From Rhizobium sp. JAB6 (GTDB lineage: Bacteria; Pseudomonadota; Alphaproteobacteria; Rhizobiales; Rhizobiaceae): a DNA stretch of 64,000 bases. The notes below the pieces were generated by a model. It saw nothing but the letters and a program-made list of their open reading frames with translations, was not told the origin of the DNA and ran no database searches. The stretch covers positions 186,001 through 250,000 of the forward strand of contig NZ_PYJQ01000007.1 in NCBI RefSeq assembly GCF_003024605.1, given 5' to 3'. The translations under genes and the position numbers were made by a program. This document shows positions 62,881-64,000 of this stretch, piece by piece (position 1 is the first letter of the stretch; the number at the start of each line of letters is the position of its first letter).

Positions 62881-64000
62881 TCAGCATTCCACGACGTTGA
62901 CCGCCAGACCGCCGGTGGAGGTTTCCTTGTATTTCTCGCTCATGTCGTGACCGGTCTGACGCATGGTTTCGATGCAGGCGTCAAGCGGCACGAAATGCTG
63001 GCCGTCACCCTTGATGGCGAGCGAGGCAGCCGTGACCGCCTTGACGGCACCAAGCGCGTTTCGTTCGATGCACGGCACTTGCACCAATCCGGCCACCGGA
63101 TCACAGGTCATGCCAAGATGATGTTCCAGCGCGATTTCAGCCGCATTCTCGATCTGTTCCGGCGTCGCACCCATCACGGCGGCAAGCCCCGCCGCCGCCA
63201 TCGCAGCCGCCGAACCCACCTCGCCCTGACAGCCGACTTCGGCGCCGGAAATCGAGGCATTGTGCTTGATGATGCCGCCGACGGCTGCAGCCGTCAGAAG
63301 ATAGTTGCGAATGCCGTCCTGATCCCAATCCTCGTGAAAATGCTGATAGTAGCGGATCGTTGCGGGGATGACGCCCGCCGCGCCATTGGTCGGTGCCGTC
63401 ACGACGCGACCGCCGGCCGCATTCTCCTCATTGACGGCCATGGCGTAGACACTGAGCCAGTCGTTGGCGAGCAGCGGATTGATACGGTTGCTGCGCCACT
63501 CCTGCTGCAGCTTATCGTGGATGGCACGGGCACGCCGGCGTACCTTCAGGCCGCCCGGCATGATACCGTCGACCTTGAGGCCGCGATCGATACAGCTGCT
63601 CATGGCCGCCCAGATGCGGTCCAATCCGGCATCCAGTTCCTCGGCGCTCATGCGGGTCTCTTCATTGGCGCGCTTCATCTGCGCGATGGAGAGGCCGGAG
63701 CGCTCGGACATTTCGAGCATCTGCTTGGCGGTGGCAAAAGGGAAAGGAACGCGTTCGCCCGCGGCAGCCGGCTTCTTCCGATCGGCCTTCATCTGCTCCA
63801 GTTCCGTATCGGTGACGACGAAGCCGCCGCCGACGGAATAATAGATGCGCTTGAGGAGCAGGCGGTCGTCCCTGTCGAAGGCGGAAAAGCTCATGCCGTT
63901 GGCATGGCCCGGGAGAGGCACCTTCTTATCGAAGACGAGATCGGTCTTGGGCTGGAATTGATAGGCCGGATGACCCGGTGGCGTGATGCGCCCGCTGCGC
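62881..64000 (-). CDS. sdaA: L-serine ammonia-lyase, iron-sulfur type (5' end outside window)
   Basis: Deaminates L-serine to pyruvate and ammonia. The visible 373 codons continue in frame to the window edge (a plausible [10 protein letters not shown] segment encoded at the end), so the start is to the right. The catalytic domain has [13 protein letters not shown] and Val-Pro-Cys-Ile-Glu-Arg, the Cys residues that bind the 4Fe-4S cluster, plus Asn-Gly-Ala-Ala-Gly. It is the single-chain SdaA type. Confidence 0.95.
   Translation of the reverse strand, partial: RSGRITPPGHPAYQFQPKTDLVFDKKVPLPGHANGMSFSAFDRDDRLLLKRIYYSVGGGFVVTDTELEQMKADRKKPAAAGERVPFPFATAKQMLEMSERSGLSIAQMKRANEETRMSAEELDAGLDRIWAAMSSCIDRGLKVDGIMPGGLKVRRRARAIHDKLQQEWRSNRINPLLANDWLSVYAMAVNEENAAGGRVVTAPTNGAAGVIPATIRYYQHFHEDWDQDGIRNYLLTAAAVGGIIKHNASISGAEVGCQGEVGSAAAMAAAGLAAVMGATPEQIENAAEIALEHHLGMTCDPVAGLVQVPCIERNALGAVKAVTAASLAIKGDGQHFVPLDACIETMRQTGHDMSEKYKETSTGGLAVNVVEC

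Overview
This window reads as chromosomal DNA of an alphaproteobacterium of the Rhizobiaceae, most likely Rhizobium or a close relative. The evidence is the high-GC codon use, the products (DUF1127, DUF1489, DUF2336, DUF1697 and BTLCP proteins, PilZ, ECF41 sigma), rhizobial gene blocks such as rlpA-dac-tmk-holB, ppiD-trpD-trpC-moaC-moeA and secG-pyrG, and two copies of a short palindromic intergenic repeat with a core I associate with rhizobial genomes. No insertion sequence, prophage, CRISPR array or rRNA operon was seen.

Layout. 1-5,103: a DUF1127 tail, a D,D-carboxypeptidase, and a minus-strand operon metG-tatD-MBL-ybaK. 5,347-8,171: TauE exporter, LysR regulator and NmrA-like reductase, which separate metG from the block rlpA-dac-tmk-holB (8,412-12,746). 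13,070-14,588: an ECF41 sigma factor translationally overlapped with a flavodoxin, preceded by a close match to the ECF41 promoter. 14,694-14,782: tRNA-Ser(UGA). About 15,011-15,119: a probable small RNA unit with its own promoter and terminator. 15,194-19,089: a DNA glycosylase and a marR-emrA-emrB efflux operon with a palindromic operator. 19,358-25,303: a small membrane-anchored protein, then a PpiD-like chaperone, trpD, trpC, moaC and moeA. 25,428-34,784: a more accessory stretch (gnd, TehA-like channel, VOC protein, two divergent citrate-synthase-like genes, LysR/LysE, Ni/Co permease, rhodanese/FtrA). 34,747-38,955: pyrG, secG, tpiA and a secreted alpha/beta hydrolase. 39,162-46,816: parE, AI-2E permease, GNAT, DUF2336, flavin reductase-nitroreductase pair and an unknown exported protein. 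46,897-53,984: acyltransferase, thrS, DUF1697, yidD, NifU-like scaffold, folE (with a probable tetrahydrofolate riboswitch), hisI and patatin. 54,096-64,000: CBS protein, rhomboid protease, PAS and PilZ proteins, prolyl aminopeptidase, LapG-like cysteine protease, a membrane protein, a SPOR-tailed D,D-carboxypeptidase, DUF1489 and a serine deaminase cut by the window end.

How the genes relate. Much of the window is housekeeping: tRNA charging (metG, thrS), replication and nucleotide supply (holB, tmk, parE, pyrG), Trp, His, molybdopterin and folate synthesis, protein export (secG, yidD, ppiD) and peptidoglycan remodelling (three D,D-carboxypeptidase homologues plus RlpA). One of the three carboxypeptidases has lost two of its three active-site motifs.

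The least ordinary elements are regulatory: the ECF41 promoter, the folE leader, the sRNA unit at about 15.0 kb, an orphan terminator at 55.6 kb, two palindromes exactly two helical turns apart between the divergent citrate-synthase-like genes, and similar TTCAA/TTGAA palindromes upstream of both gnd and tpiA. I did not find a clear multi-gene defence or novel enzymatic system; the best candidate for an undescribed unit is the divergent citrate-synthase-like pair, one member of which carries its own DNA-binding domain.
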